Positions 8,703 to 18,154 of a stretch of 64,000 bases of DNA are shown here, piece after piece (positions within the stretch are counted from its first letter, which is position 1; the number at the start of each line of letters is the position of its first letter). The position numbers and the translations under genes were made by a program. Location of the stretch: assembly GCA_026129685.1 (NCBI GenBank), contig JAHCHO010000002.1:434001-498000 (forward strand). Direction: 5' to 3'. The notes under the pieces are model-generated. The model ran no database searches and was not told the origin of the DNA. It saw only the letters and a list, made by a program, of their open reading frames with translations. Source of the stretch: Fimbriimonadaceae bacterium. GTDB lineage: Bacteria; Armatimonadota; Fimbriimonadia; Fimbriimonadales; Fimbriimonadaceae.

Positions 8703-10016
8703 CTACAGGACGTACTCGTTGATCAGATTCTCCAGGTATTCCTGTCTGCCGGAGCGGCGCAACGGTTCTCCGTTCGCACGAACGTACGCATCGCAATCGT
8801 CCAAGGTCGCCTTCCCCGACATCACGTCGGACCCAAACGGTCCGGACCACCCGGCGTAACGGTCGGTCACGAACGCGTCGAGGCGACCGTCCTCCATGAT
8901 CCGGTGCGCGATCTCGAGGCCGCGCGCGAAAGCGTCCATGCCGCCGATGTGAGCGTAGAACAGATCGATCGGTTCGTGCGACTGACGCCGGACCTTCGCG
9001 TCAAAGTTCAGCCCACCGGTGGTGAAGCCACCCATCGCGAGCAACTCGAGGGCGATCGTGGTGGTCAGGTAGACGTTCGTCGGGAACTGGTCGGTGTCCC
9101 AGCCGAGGAGTTCGTCGCCCGCGTTCGCGTCGATCGAGCCGAGGATGCCGGCGTGGCGCGCCGCCCGTAGCTCGTGTTGCATGGTGTGCCCGGCGAGGGT
9201 CGCGTGGTTCGTTTCGATGTTCAGTTTCAGATGGCCCATCAGATCGAACTCGCGCAGGAAGTTCAGGCAAGCCTCGACGTCGCTGTCGTACTGGTGCTTG
9301 GTGGGTTCCATCGGCTTGGGCTCGATGTATAGCTGGCCGGTGAAGCCGATCGTGCGAGCGTGGGCAATCGCCATGTGCAACAGGCGCGCAAATTGCTCCC
9401 GTTCGCGCTTCATGTCGGTGTTCCAGAGGGTCTCGTACCCTTCCCGACCTCCCCAAAAAACGTAGCCAAGGCCGCCGAGGGCATGGGTCGCCTCAAGGGC
9501 GTACTTGACCTGGGCCGCGGCACAGGCGAAAACGTGCGGGTCCGGGTTGGTCGACGCTCCCGCCTGATAGCGCGGGTTGCTGAACAGGCTTGCGGTTCCC
9601 CAGAGCAGCTTGACTCCGGTCTCTTTCTGCTTGCCGTCCGCCGCCTTGACGAGCGCCTCCAAGTTGCGGCAACTCTCGGCGTGGTCGATCCCCTCCGGGG
9701 CGATGTCGCGGTCGTGGAAGCACCAGTACTCGACCCCGAGCTTCGAGAAGAATTCGAAGGCGGCGTCGAGGGTGTCGTAGGCCCGACGCATCGGGTCTGG
9801 GTTCGCCGCCCAAGGCCGCACGAGAGTGGGCGCACCGAAGGGGTCCTGCCCGGTGCCGACAAACGTGTGCCAGTAGCAGACCGCGAAGCGAAGGTGCTCG
9901 GCCATCGTCTTCGCGCCGATCCGCTTCGCGGCGTCGTAATGGTGGAAGGCGAGAGGATTGCGGGAGGAAGGCCCTTCGTAATGGACGCGATCGGCGACTT
10001 CGGGGAAATACACCAT
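8703..10016 (-). CDS. xylA: Xylose isomerase
   Basis: A 437-residue class II xylose isomerase that interconverts D-xylose and D-xylulose in the cytoplasm. Recognised by VCYWHTFVGTGQDPFG near the N-terminus, the catalytic-region motif WCFHDRDIAPEG, and metal-site motifs YIEPKPMEPTKHQYD, LNIETNHATLAGHT and GSIDANAGDELLGWDTDQ. Length matches the class. It lies 56 bases after iorB on the same strand and may share its transcript, though the enzymes have no obvious metabolic link. No xylulokinase or transporter is near; araA lies 32 kb away. Confidence 0.96.
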   Translation of the reverse strand: MVYFPEVADRVHYEGPSSRNPLAFHHYDAAKRIGAKTMAEHLRFAVCYWHTFVGTGQDPFGAPTLVRPWAANPDPMRRAYDTLDAAFEFFSKLGVEYWCFHDRDIAPEGIDHAESCRNLEALVKAADGKQKETGVKLLWGTASLFSNPRYQAGASTNPDPHVFACAAAQVKYALEATHALGGLGYVFWGGREGYETLWNTDMKREREQFARLLHMAIAHARTIGFTGQLYIEPKPMEPTKHQYDSDVEACLNFLREFDLMGHLKLNIETNHATLAGHTMQHELRAARHAGILGSIDANAGDELLGWDTDQFPTNVYLTTTIALELLAMGGFTTGGLNFDAKVRRQSHEPIDLFYAHIGGMDAFARGLEIAHRIMEDGRLDAFVTDRYAGWSGPFGSDVMSGKATLDDCDAYVRANGEPLRRSGRQEYLENLINEYVL

Positions 10017-10072
10017 GCCGTCGGATTGATTCGACGACTTGGGCGGATTCCCTGCCGATCCCGCCGGGCGGC

Positions 10073-12124
10073 TTACGCCAGCCGGATCGGCAGGTTGCGG
10101 TAGCGCGTCCCCGTCGCGGCAAAGATCGCGTTCGCGAGGGCGGCGGGGGCGCCGGGAACGCCAACCTCGCCCATGCCCCCGGGGGACTCGCGGCTTTCGA
10201 TCCGATGGATCTCGTGGCGCGGCGCGTCCTTCATGCGGAACCACTCGAAGTCCCGATAGGAGGACTCCACGACGCCACCGTTTTCGATCGTGATCTCGGC
10301 GCGGAGCGCGCAGGAAAGACCGTCCACCGTGCCGCCGAGAATCTGCTGCTCGACCCCGCCGGGGTTTATGGCGATGCCGCAATCCACCGTGGAGACCACT
10401 CGGTTCACCTTCACTCCACCCTTCGTCATCGTCGCTTCGACGATATGGACGCAGTAGGATCCATAGTCGGCGAAACAGGCGACCCCGCGCCCCCGGCCGT
10501 TCGGCAGTTTCGAGCCCCAGTTCGCCTTCTCGGCGCACAACTCGAGGGCCTTTCTGAGGCGCGGATCTTCTATGTGGGCGAGGCGAAAGGCAACCGGGTC
10601 CTGCCCCGCCGCCGTGGCAAGTTCGTCGACGAACGCCTCGTACACGAACCCGGTGTGCGAGTGCCCGACCGAACGCCATGCGCCGGTGGGGACGGGGGTG
10701 GCGACGGAACCGCCGCGCGCCTCGACCGAACCGAACCCGTAGTCGAGGCTTTCCGCCCGGTACGGGCCCGCGTTGGTCCGTCCGCCCGCTTGAATGTACT
10801 GGTGACGCCAATGAATCGGCTTGCCGGAAGCATCGAGCACCGCGCGCAAGGCGTGGTGGCTGGCGGGACGGTAGTAGTCGTGGCGGGTGTCGTCGTCGCG
10901 ACTCCAGACGAGTTGGACGGGGTCACCGACCCGCTTGGCGATCTCGATCGCCTCCATCGCGAAATCCGAGACGAGCCGGCGCCCGAATCCGCCGCCGATG
11001 AGGGGTACGTGGATCGTCACCTTGTCGGGAGCGACCTCGGCGGCGCGGGCCGCCTGGCCAAGCAAGGAGTCGGGCACCTGGGTGGGCGCCCAAATCTCGC
11101 ACACGCCATCGTGAATCCAGACGGTGCAGTTTTGGGGCTCCATCGGGGCGTGAGCGAGGAAGGGCAGTTCGAAGGTGGCCTCGACGACCTTGCCTTCGGG
11201 GGCTTCCGGCCAGGGCTGGATGGCCGCGCGCATCGCCTCCCGGATGGAGGCCGAGGTGACCTTGCCCGCGGGCCCGGGATTCTCGGTAGTTTTGAGGCGC
11301 TTGCGTCCCTCAAAGGCGGCGTGGGTGGTGTCGCCAATGACGACGACGCCAGTCCCGAGTTGGAACACGTCGCGGACACCCTCGACCTTGCGGGCTTCCG
11401 TATCGTCGAACTCGGAGATGCGGCCGGTGAAGCAACGGGGGCGCAAGATTGCGGCACGGAACGCCTTGACGGCGCGCACGTCGAGCCCGAAGACGGCACG
11501 ACCGGTCACGACGTCGCGGTTGTCGACCCTCGAAGTTCGCTTGCCGATGATCGTGAAGGCGGCGGGGTCCTTCAGGGTCGGGTTGGCGGGGACGGGCAGT
11601 TTGGCGGCGTCGGCGGCGAGGGCGGCGAAGGCCAGTTTGTTGTCGCCGCTGAGAACAACCCCGTTCTCCGCACGGCAAGCGCTCGCCTCGACGCCCCACT
11701 TGGCGGCGGCGGCGGCGACCAGCATTTCACGGGCGGCGGCGCCCGCCCGGCGGAGCGGCGCGTAGGAGCCCCGGACGCTGGCGCTTCCGCCGACCCCCAT
11801 CGGGCCGTACTTGCGGTCGGCGACGGCTTGCTCCACCTTCACCTTCCGCCAGTCCACTCCGAGTTCCTCGGCGACGATCATCGCCATGCTCGTGCGCGTG
11901 CCTTGGCCGATATCGGGGCGGGCGACGACAATGACCACGTCGTCGTTCGGCAGAACCTTGAGCCAAGCGTTCGGCTCGAAAACGGGACCGTCCTGAGCTT
12001 CCCCATGCGACAGGTTGCGGGCATGGGAATCGGGGGACGCGAGGCGGCAACCAAGCACCAAGCCCGTGCCGGCGACGGCGGCGACGCGGAGAACATCGCG
12101 ACGGCTGACGGATTCGAGGCTCAC
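10073..12124 (-). CDS. Isoquinoline 1-oxidoreductase-type molybdenum hydroxylase, large subunit
   Basis: A 683-residue molybdopterin-binding subunit of the xanthine dehydrogenase family, IorB type, periplasmic. A Tat signal is visible ([19 protein letters not shown]). Cofactor motifs include [20 protein letters not shown], a [15 protein letters not shown] segment and [18 protein letters not shown]. The GTG start at 12124 overlaps the TGA of the small-subunit gene by four bases, so translation is coupled. With the two-cluster [2Fe-2S] subunit it should oxidise an aldehyde or N-heterocycle and pass electrons to a cytochrome. The substrate cannot be told from sequence, and no cytochrome c or CoxI-type maturation gene is seen nearby. 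Confidence 0.9.
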   Translation of the reverse strand: MSLESVSRRDVLRVAAVAGTGLVLGCRLASPDSHARNLSHGEAQDGPVFEPNAWLKVLPNDDVVIVVARPDIGQGTRTSMAMIVAEELGVDWRKVKVEQAVADRKYGPMGVGGSASVRGSYAPLRRAGAAAREMLVAAAAAKWGVEASACRAENGVVLSGDNKLAFAALAADAAKLPVPANPTLKDPAAFTIIGKRTSRVDNRDVVTGRAVFGLDVRAVKAFRAAILRPRCFTGRISEFDDTEARKVEGVRDVFQLGTGVVVIGDTTHAAFEGRKRLKTTENPGPAGKVTSASIREAMRAAIQPWPEAPEGKVVEATFELPFLAHAPMEPQNCTVWIHDGVCEIWAPTQVPDSLLGQAARAAEVAPDKVTIHVPLIGGGFGRRLVSDFAMEAIEIAKRVGDPVQLVWSRDDDTRHDYYRPASHHALRAVLDASGKPIHWRHQYIQAGGRTNAGPYRAESLDYGFGSVEARGGSVATPVPTGAWRSVGHSHTGFVYEAFVDELATAAGQDPVAFRLAHIEDPRLRKALELCAEKANWGSKLPNGRGRGVACFADYGSYCVHIVEATMTKGGVKVNRVVSTVDCGIAINPGGVEQQILGGTVDGLSCALRAEITIENGGVVESSYRDFEWFRMKDAPRHEIHRIESRESPGGMGEVGVPGAPAALANAIFAATGTRYRNLPIRLA

Positions 12125-12606
12125 GCGGGCACCTCCTCTTCGGAACCCGGCGCGCCTTGGGCGGCGAGTTTGATGGCGGACCGGATACGGTCGTAAGTTC
12201 CGCACCGGCAGATCACGTCGCTCATCGCGGCGTCGATATCGGCGTCGGTGGGATTGGGCTTGCGCCTCAGAAGGGCGGCAGCGGCCATGATCTGCCCGGC
12301 TTGGCAGTAGCCGCACTGGGGAACGTCCAGTTCCATCCAGGCGCGCTGGAGGGGGTGGTCGCCGGTCTTGGACAGACCCTCGATCGTCAGCACGCTCTTG
12401 CCGGCGACCTGCTTCAGAGGGACCATGCAGGCGCGGGCGGCGAACTCGCCGACGAGCACCACGCACGAGCCGCAGACGCCGACCCCGCATCCATACTTGG
12501 TGCCGCAGAGGTTCAGTTTGTCGCGGAGGACCCAGAGGAGGGGCATCTCGCCGGAGGCCTCGACGCGCACGTTCTGGCCGTTCACTTTGAGTTCGAAGTG
12601 TTCCAT
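12121..12606 (-). CDS. [2Fe-2S] subunit of IorAB-type molybdenum hydroxylase
   Basis: A 161-residue two-cluster ferredoxin subunit of the CoxS/IorA family. The plant-type cluster is bound by CGVGVCGSC plus an upstream and a downstream Cys (LCGTKYG, ARAC). The second cluster is bound by CGYCQAGQ and CRCGTY. It carries electrons from the molybdenum centre of its partner. Its stop overlaps the GTG start of the large subunit. It has no export signal; IorA-type subunits travel with the Tat-exported partner. The ATG at 12606 gives the usual [11 protein letters not shown] beginning. Confidence 0.92.
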   Translation of the reverse strand: MEHFELKVNGQNVRVEASGEMPLLWVLRDKLNLCGTKYGCGVGVCGSCVVLVGEFAARACMVPLKQVAGKSVLTIEGLSKTGDHPLQRAWMELDVPQCGYCQAGQIMAAAALLRRKPNPTDADIDAAMSDVICRCGTYDRIRSAIKLAAQGAPGSEEEVPA

Positions 12607-12670
12607 GGGACGGTCCACTGCCGAGCTTCGACAGCGGTCGCGAGCCGTCCTTTCCAGGCGTGGAAAAGTC

Positions 12671-14602
12671 CTAAGCGGCCGCTCGGACCGGCGCCCCCTC
12701 GAGGACGACGGCGCCCATGGGGGCGGTACGCGCGCGCATCGCCAGCGGGCGACGGTTGCCCGCGCCTTCGACGGCGACCATGGACGCCATGGCGGCCGCC
12801 TCGTTCGTCCAACTTCGGGCGAAGGACTCACTCACCTCGGGCAGAAAGGCGACGTAGTCGCCTTCGGGCCGTCGGCAGATCGCGCCGCCGCGGGGCAAGC
12901 GCGCCCGCAACTTGTGTGCGTAGTCTCGCAAGGCGCGTTGGAGAGCGGCGCGCCCGAACACCTCGAGGAGTTCCTGCCTGCGGAGCGGCTCCAGGTAGAC
13001 CAGCCAGCCGGAGGGCATCGCCTGTAGGTGAGACTGGAACTCCCGAGCGGTCATCAGACCGCTTTGCGAAGCACTCTCCTCGAGCCGCCTCGAGAACGCC
13101 TGGCCGATCTCGGCGGCGACGAGCCGAAGGGTGTGCCACTCGGCGACGTCGATCGCCCCGGCCGTTCCGGACGCGGCGCTCAAGAATCCGTAGGGGGCTT
13201 CGTCGAACTGGATCGGAACGACGCAGTAGCTCCCCACGCGTTGCTTCAGGGCCTCCGCCTTGTCGCAACGCTGATCCTCGAACACGTCGAAGATCGCCAA
13301 CTCCGGCGCTCCGATTTTGAGCCAACCGGCGATGCCGGGACCATAGGCGAAGGACATCGACTCGAGGAAGCGAACGCTGCGTCCGTGCAGAGCGGCGGGC
13401 ACCAGTTGGTCGCCGTCCAGGAAGTACGCGCCCAGGTGATCGAGTTCGGTGGCATCGGCGAGTTCGGCGACGACGCGGGCGGCGAGAGCGGCGGGGCTGG
13501 TCGCGCCGGTCCCCGTCGTGGCGATTTCGTAGAGCAACTCGGCCTCGTGCAGGCGTCGATGGGTGCGCCGGCTGGCGGCCTCTTCGCGGATCAGCCAGGC
13601 GACGAGCGAAGCGGCCTCCTCGGCGGTCGCGCGGGCTTCCGCCAGTTTGGACTCGTCGAGGCTCCGGACGGTCAGCATGCCGGTGGGCCGATGGTCGTCG
13701 AAGAGCACGATGTTCGCGCCGGTGGCACGGTCGCTTTCCGACTGAAGGGCGCGGAGCCGGTCGGCAGCCTGGCCGGCGAGGGAATCGAGCCCCCTCGACA
13801 GGTCGAACGGGATGGTCTCGCGGACGAACGCCTCCGGCACGTCGCCGGCGGTCGCTCGGGCGACGAAGGAATCGGTGAACTGGGCCGTCGTGTGCAGAAC
13901 GACCTGGTCGGCCTCGGTGAGTTGGGCGAGGGTGGCGGCGAGGTGGCGGTAGAAGGCGAGTCCGCGATGCCGGCGCGTCTCGATCAGGCGCACGGTGAGT
14001 CGGTCCCGACGTCCGCGCCGCTGGAGGTCGCGGAACTCGTCCCTCAAGGTGCGGTAATTCTCGCGAAGTTGGAGATAGGCCTCGGGAACGGGTGGCTCAA
14101 CGCCCTCGTCTTCTTCCAACGGTGCCGGGGTGGTCGCCAGGTCTCGGGTCACCGTCATCACCGTGCGTCGCTGGTTGGTCAGGAGGCCGACGGCGAGGAC
14201 GAGGGCGGTCTGGCCGAGGAGCGTCGGTGCGGGGTCGGCGGATCGAAAGACGAAGTTGGCGATCAGGATCGCGGCAGCGGCGAGGGGCGCCATCGCGCTT
14301 GGAAGCGACCCGAACCGGGCGGCGGCGTAGGCGACGGGCAACAGGACGACAAAGCCAAAGGTGTCCAACGCGTCCAACTTGCCGACGATGAGGGCGAGGG
14401 AGATCGCGTCCAGAACGGCGATCAGACCCGCGACGCCGGGGTTGCGAAGATCGCGCCGCTCGACCAGGCCGACGAGGACGGCAAGGGCGGCGAGCATCGC
14501 GCCCGTCTTCCAGGCAAGGTCGAACTCCACGCCGGCGACGTTGAACCAGCCAAGACCGACGAGCGATCCGGCGAACAGCAGACGGGCGATGAACTCGACC
14601 AT
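12671..14602 (-). CDS. Membrane GAF-domain sensor with degenerate GGDEF-like C-terminus
   Basis: A 643-residue protein. The N-terminal 150 residues hold several hydrophobic helices ([34 protein letters not shown]). A coiled-coil-prone stretch follows, then two GAF-like regions (about 230-340 and 360-510; [38 protein letters not shown]). The last 120 residues have the spacing of a GGDEF domain ([13 protein letters not shown] to [10 protein letters not shown]), but the signature GGDEF is replaced by PEGDY, so catalysis of cyclic-di-GMP synthesis is unlikely. It may be a signalling receptor. It is divergent from dinB, with TAGAGT eight bases before its ATG. Confidence 0.7.
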   Translation of the reverse strand: MVEFIARLLFAGSLVGLGWFNVAGVEFDLAWKTGAMLAALAVLVGLVERRDLRNPGVAGLIAVLDAISLALIVGKLDALDTFGFVVLLPVAYAAARFGSLPSAMAPLAAAAILIANFVFRSADPAPTLLGQTALVLAVGLLTNQRRTVMTVTRDLATTPAPLEEDEGVEPPVPEAYLQLRENYRTLRDEFRDLQRRGRRDRLTVRLIETRRHRGLAFYRHLAATLAQLTEADQVVLHTTAQFTDSFVARATAGDVPEAFVRETIPFDLSRGLDSLAGQAADRLRALQSESDRATGANIVLFDDHRPTGMLTVRSLDESKLAEARATAEEAASLVAWLIREEAASRRTHRRLHEAELLYEIATTGTGATSPAALAARVVAELADATELDHLGAYFLDGDQLVPAALHGRSVRFLESMSFAYGPGIAGWLKIGAPELAIFDVFEDQRCDKAEALKQRVGSYCVVPIQFDEAPYGFLSAASGTAGAIDVAEWHTLRLVAAEIGQAFSRRLEESASQSGLMTAREFQSHLQAMPSGWLVYLEPLRRQELLEVFGRAALQRALRDYAHKLRARLPRGGAICRRPEGDYVAFLPEVSESFARSWTNEAAAMASMVAVEGAGNRRPLAMRARTAPMGAVVLEGAPVRAAA

Positions 14603-14679
14603 AGGAACCTACTCTAGGTTTCGGCAACCCCGGCAATGTTTGGAGGGCCGGGCGTTCGGCGGGGGAGACATGCGCGTGA

Positions 14680-14685
14680 TACAAT
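14680..14685 (+). promoter_or_regulatory. -10 box of a probably leaderless dinB transcript
   Basis: TACAAT with six bases to the ATG at 14692. The same TACAATGGTC-x-CATG layout occurs before the vapB-like gene, where the x is C instead of G. A convincing -35 is not seen. Confidence 0.6.
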
Positions 14686-14691
14686 GGTCGC

Positions 14692-15978
14692 ATGGTAGAC
14701 GCGAATCTACCAATCTTCAAGAGGGACCGACGCCCTCTGCGTTGCCTGTTCCTCGACCTCAACGCCTACTTCGCGTCGGTCGAGCAGCAGGAGGACCCGG
14801 CCTTGCGGGGGCGGCCCGTCGGGGTGGGGGCGGTCAACGCCGACACCGGCACGATCATCGCCGCCAGCTACGAGGCGAAGCGGTTCGGGGTCAAGACGGG
14901 CACGAAGGTTGGGGAGGCGAAGGCGATGTGCCCGGATATCGTCCTCGTGGGTGGGAACCACCGGAAGTACGCCGAGTACCACGACCGGGTGCTCGCGGCG
15001 GTTGAAGACGTGCTGCCGGTCGAGAAGGTGTGCTCGATCGACGAGATGAGCTTTCGACTGATCGGTCGCGAGCGTGAGCCGGACAGCGCCCTCGAGCTGG
15101 CCCGGCGGCTCAAAGCGGTGATCCGCGATCGGGTCGGCGAGTGCATGCGTTGCTCGATCGGGATCGCTCCGAACGCGTTCGTGGCCAAGTTGGGCACAGA
15201 GATGCAGAAGCCGGACGGGTTGGTGATGGTGCAAGGCCACGAACTACCCGACCGGCTGGAGATCCTCGGGCTCATGGACTTCACCGGGATCAACCGGCGG
15301 ATGCTGGTTCGGCTGAAGGCGGCGGGAATCTTCTCCTCGCGCGACCTCTGCCAAGCCGACCCCGCGACCCTTCACCGGGCGTTCGGATCGGTGATCGGCG
15401 ACCGCTGGTGGTACTTGCTGCGCGGTTTCGACCTGGCGTCGGAGGAGACGGAACGGCGAACCCTGGGCCATTCGCACGTGCTTCCACCCGACCTCCGCAC
15501 GGACCAAGGCGCGAGGGAGGTCCTGCTTCGGCTTTTGCACAAGGCGGCGGCGCGCCTACGGGCGAGCGACCTGTGGGCGGGCGGGATGGCGGTCACCGTC
15601 AACGGCTTCAAACGGAGTTGGGGGTTCAAGACGCGGATGCCGCCGACCCAAGACACCCTCACGATGCAGAAGTATGCAATGGAGGCTTGGCCGAGCCGCG
15701 ACTTCGACAAGCCGATGCAGGTCGGGGTGACCTTCTACGACCTCGCGCCGACGGCGGAAGTGACCCCCAGCCTCTTCGAGCCGACGGTGGACCTCTCAAA
15801 ACTCAGCCACGCGGTGGACGAGGTCAACCAGAAGTTTGGCAAGAACAAGGTCTACCTGGCGGGCATGGAAGGGGCCAAGGACGCTGCCGCCGAGCGCATC
15901 GCGTTCAACAAGACCTGGCTGTTCAGCGAAGGCAAGGGCGACAACGAACGCGGGTCCGAGGCCGGCGGTTTGCCGTAG
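14692..15978 (+). CDS. dinB: Y-family DNA polymerase (DNA polymerase IV-like)
   Basis: A 428-residue translesion polymerase. Catalytic motifs are intact: FLDLNAYFASVEQQ (first metal-binding Asp) and CSIDEMSF (the SIDE motif). Palm-domain IGIAPNAFVAKLGTEMQKPDG and thumb helix-hairpin-helix ILGLMDFTGINRRMLVRL follow. The C-terminal little-finger region is present but no beta-clamp peptide is obvious. It should copy past damaged bases with low fidelity. The stop is eight bases before the promoter of the riboswitch operon. Expression appears to come from a leaderless promoter; no LexA box is recognised. Confidence 0.92.
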   Translation: MVDANLPIFKRDRRPLRCLFLDLNAYFASVEQQEDPALRGRPVGVGAVNADTGTIIAASYEAKRFGVKTGTKVGEAKAMCPDIVLVGGNHRKYAEYHDRVLAAVEDVLPVEKVCSIDEMSFRLIGREREPDSALELARRLKAVIRDRVGECMRCSIGIAPNAFVAKLGTEMQKPDGLVMVQGHELPDRLEILGLMDFTGINRRMLVRLKAAGIFSSRDLCQADPATLHRAFGSVIGDRWWYLLRGFDLASEETERRTLGHSHVLPPDLRTDQGAREVLLRLLHKAAARLRASDLWAGGMAVTVNGFKRSWGFKTRMPPTQDTLTMQKYAMEAWPSRDFDKPMQVGVTFYDLAPTAEVTPSLFEPTVDLSKLSHAVDEVNQKFGKNKVYLAGMEGAKDAAAERIAFNKTWLFSEGKGDNERGSEAGGLP

Positions 15979-15985
15979 AAAGTCC

Positions 15986-16014
15986 TTGCCGTCGGGCGGA
16001 TTCCGTCGTATAAT
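15986..16014 (+). promoter_or_regulatory. Sigma-70-type promoter of the riboswitch operon
   Basis: TTGCCG at 15986-15991, a 17-base spacer and a perfect TATAAT at 16009-16014. Transcription should begin near 16021, just before the first aptamer stem. This is the best promoter in the window by consensus. Confidence 0.85.
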
Positions 16015-16020
16015 AGGACC

Positions 16021-16139
16021 AAGCATCAAGAGCGATCTCGCGAAAGCGAGGTCCGGCAACCGAGGTTTGAGACGCCAACGGTGCCTTGCGACGAACGTCG
16101 CGATGTGCGGACCGAGAGGTCCGAACGGACAAGGTCTCG
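16021..16139 (+). ncRNA. SAM-I/IV-like riboswitch aptamer
   Basis: A four-way junction is visible. P1 pairs 16023-16027 with 16102-16106. P2 is an 8-bp stem, 16034-16041 with 16046-16053, closed by a GAAA tetraloop. P3 (16059-16066 with 16074-16082) is bulged, with loop TTGAGAC. P4 pairs GCGAC with GTCGC (16088-16101). The core has ATCAAGAG after P1, GGCAACC at 16055-16061 and GGTGCC after P3, as in the SAM-I clan. The P3 loop GAGAC (16069-16073) is complementary to GTCTC at 16134-16138. A pseudoknot there, together with a tetraloop-capped P2, is the SAM-IV or SAM-I/IV arrangement, not classic SAM-I. A terminator follows and a metK homologue lies downstream, which supports S-adenosylmethionine as the ligand. 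Confidence 0.85.
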
Positions 16140-16146
16140 AAACGCG

Positions 16147-16188
16147 GCCCCGCGTTCCGCTCGATGTGGAACGTGGGGCTTTTTGTTT
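16147..16188 (+). terminator. Intrinsic terminator of the SAM riboswitch
   Basis: A 12-bp stem, GCCCCGCGTTCC with GGAACGTGGGGC (one G-T pair), 9-base loop, then TTTTTGTTT. It forms the expression platform between the aptamer and the first ORF. High SAM should favour termination and low SAM read-through. Confidence 0.88.
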
Positions 16189-16227
16189 CCGCCCCCTGGT
16201 GCGACTTCGAATGCAAGGACAAGTCGC

Positions 16228-16329
16228 ATGCAATACGAACCGATCCTCTCCGAAGACGGCCCGGAACTGACCGGCCAAGACCTCTACCTCGCCTGCCTCG
16301 CCGTGTTCCGGCCGGAGTCGGCGGTATGA
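16228..16329 (+). CDS. 33-residue ORF at the head of the riboswitch operon
   Basis: ATG at 16228 to TGA at 16327-16329 encodes 33 residues (beginning MQYEPILSEDGPELTGQ). Its stop overlaps the ATG of the MoxR gene (ATGA), as do most later junctions in the operon, so it probably is translated and couples MoxR translation. No hydrophobic segment or known domain is present. It could be a structural partner of the complex or only a leader ORF. The next in-frame start upstream lies inside the aptamer, so 16228 is preferred. Confidence 0.5.
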   Translation: MQYEPILSEDGPELTGQDLYLACLAVFRPESAV

Positions 16330-17705
16330 GCGGGATGCTCTCTTCGCTCGGCGTTTACGGATTCGACGCCATCGAGCCCCTGATCCTGTCCGCCTTGGTC
16401 ACCGAGGACCCGTTGCTCCTGATCGGCGAGAGCGGGACGGGCAAGACCTACCTCCTCAACTCGCTGAGCGAAGCGTTGGGCCTCGAGCATCGGCACTACA
16501 ACGCCAGCCTCGTCAGCTTCGACGACCTGGTCGGCTTTCCCTACCCGGACGAGGACAAGGCAACGGTGCGCTTCCTCGAGACACCGGCGACGGTCTGGGG
16601 CGCCGAAAGCGTGCTCGTCGACGAGATCAGCCGGTGCAAGCCGGAGCACCAGAACCGCCTCTTTTCGCTGATTCACGAACGTCGCGTGCAGGGCGTCGCG
16701 CTGCCGAAGCTCCGCTACCGCTGGGCGGCGATGAACCCCTGTTCACCCGATCAGGGGGGCGACTACGCGGGCAGCGAACCGCTCGACCGGGCCTTGGCGG
16801 ACCGCTTCGGCCTTATCGTGGACGTCGTGGACTGGAAAGACCTGTCGGACGAGGATCGTCTGCGGGTGGCGGACCCGGCGGGAGAGGGCCAGATCTCGGA
16901 AGACGACGGCTTTCTCGCCGGACGTCTCTTCGGCTGGCGCCAGCGCTTCGAGTCCCTGCTGAAAACCCCGCCGGAGAACATCGTCCAGTACGCCTCGACC
17001 TTGGTGACCGCCCTCAACGACGGCGGGACCCGGGTCTCGCCACGGCGGGCGCGCATGATCGCGCGAACCCTCCTGGCCTGGTCCGTCGTGGAAGGAAGGA
17101 CGGCGAGCGAAGAGGCTTTCCGAGACATCGCGGAATGCTCGATGCCCCATCGCGCCTACGGGGCGACCGTCACCCGTGAAACGATCGCCGCCGCCCATCG
17201 GGCGGCCTGGGACGCCTCGATGTGCAGCGGCACCCAACGGTGGGTGAACGAGTTTCACCTGGCCCGTAATCTCGCGCGGAAGGTCGAGAAACTCCTGGAC
17301 CATTGCCCAAGTCCAGACGCGGGCACGATGGCGCTGTGCCAGGCGCTGGCCCATGAGGATCCGGCGATGGCGGCCGCCCTCGCGTTCGTCCTCTATCCCG
17401 CGGCAGCCCTCGGCAAACTGCCGATCGGGTCCGAGGCGGTGAACGACCTCGGTCTGGTCGCACAGCCGATCTTGCGAGTCGATGCGGAAATCGACTGGCG
17501 GGAGCCCTACAAGGCGTCGGGTACTCAGCACCCGGCGTTCGATACGATCGGCCCCGTGCTCGACCGACTACGCGGCGCCCGGCTGAAACGCGCGCGTCAG
17601 TTCTTCTACTGGACGATCGCGGAGGGGCTAGCCCTCCGCGACCCGGAATCCCTTGAGAGGGACATTGAGCGAGCGGTGAGCCTCGTTTCCCGGAGGTTGG
17701 GATGA
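16326..17705 (+). CDS. MoxR-type AAA+ ATPase of the riboswitch operon
   Basis: A 459-residue cytoplasmic AAA+ protein. Walker A is GESGTGKT (residues 34-41), Walker B is SVLVDE (D99, E100), sensor 1 lies in WAAMNPCSPD, and an arginine-finger region reads DRALADRFG. The VGFPYPD insert and the helical lid match MoxR/CbbQ-like ATPases. These usually remodel a client together with a VWA protein, and an HExxH/VWA gene lies two genes downstream. The C-terminal 200 residues are an extension I do not recognise. ATGA overlaps link it to both neighbours. Expected control is by the upstream SAM riboswitch. Confidence 0.88.
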   Translation: MSGMLSSLGVYGFDAIEPLILSALVTEDPLLLIGESGTGKTYLLNSLSEALGLEHRHYNASLVSFDDLVGFPYPDEDKATVRFLETPATVWGAESVLVDEISRCKPEHQNRLFSLIHERRVQGVALPKLRYRWAAMNPCSPDQGGDYAGSEPLDRALADRFGLIVDVVDWKDLSDEDRLRVADPAGEGQISEDDGFLAGRLFGWRQRFESLLKTPPENIVQYASTLVTALNDGGTRVSPRRARMIARTLLAWSVVEGRTASEEAFRDIAECSMPHRAYGATVTRETIAAAHRAAWDASMCSGTQRWVNEFHLARNLARKVEKLLDHCPSPDAGTMALCQALAHEDPAMAAALAFVLYPAAALGKLPIGSEAVNDLGLVAQPILRVDAEIDWREPYKASGTQHPAFDTIGPVLDRLRGARLKRARQFFYWTIAEGLALRDPESLERDIERAVSLVSRRLG

Positions 17706-18154
17706 GCGGAGCGTTCGCCTGGATCGAGTGCATGGGTCCGCCAACGCGGGCGCGGAACGAGCGGCTCTTTGCGACGGTCCTCGGCCATCGCGACGGCCCG
17801 CTCGTCTGTCCTAAGGTCGTGCGGGTCGGGTTGCGCTTCCTGGACGGAAGCGACCCGGTAAAGGTGATCGAGTCCCTCGCCAAGTCGCGGTCGGTCAAGA
17901 ACGCCGAGAGCGCAAGGGCGCTCTTCGCCGGCCGGATCCCTGCGGGGCCTCGCTTGGCGTATCCGGCGTCGGGCGTGTTTCCTCGGCTGTCCGCCCACGA
18001 TTCCGACCCGGATCGGGTCCTCTGGACGGCGGTCGTCCTCGGCCTCTGCACCGCCACCTACTACGATCCCGCACGCACCGTTCTCTGGACGCGGGCGAGC
18101 CTTGTCCGCCATCTCGACCTCTTTGCCACGGAGGGATTCTATGCGCTTGACTGA
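17702..18154 (+). CDS. Unknown 150-aa protein between MoxR and VWA genes
   Basis: A 150-residue protein with no domain I recognise. It has mixed alpha/beta character with few charged clusters; CPKVVRVGLRFLDGS and TAVVLGLCTATYYD are possible core strands, and no signal peptide or membrane segment is evident. It overlaps the MoxR stop by four bases and the next gene by 14 bases, so it is made in step with both and is probably a dedicated subunit or adaptor of the MoxR-VWA pair. Confidence 0.65.
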   Translation: MSGAFAWIECMGPPTRARNERLFATVLGHRDGPLVCPKVVRVGLRFLDGSDPVKVIESLAKSRSVKNAESARALFAGRIPAGPRLAYPASGVFPRLSAHDSDPDRVLWTAVVLGLCTATYYDPARTVLWTRASLVRHLDLFATEGFYALD

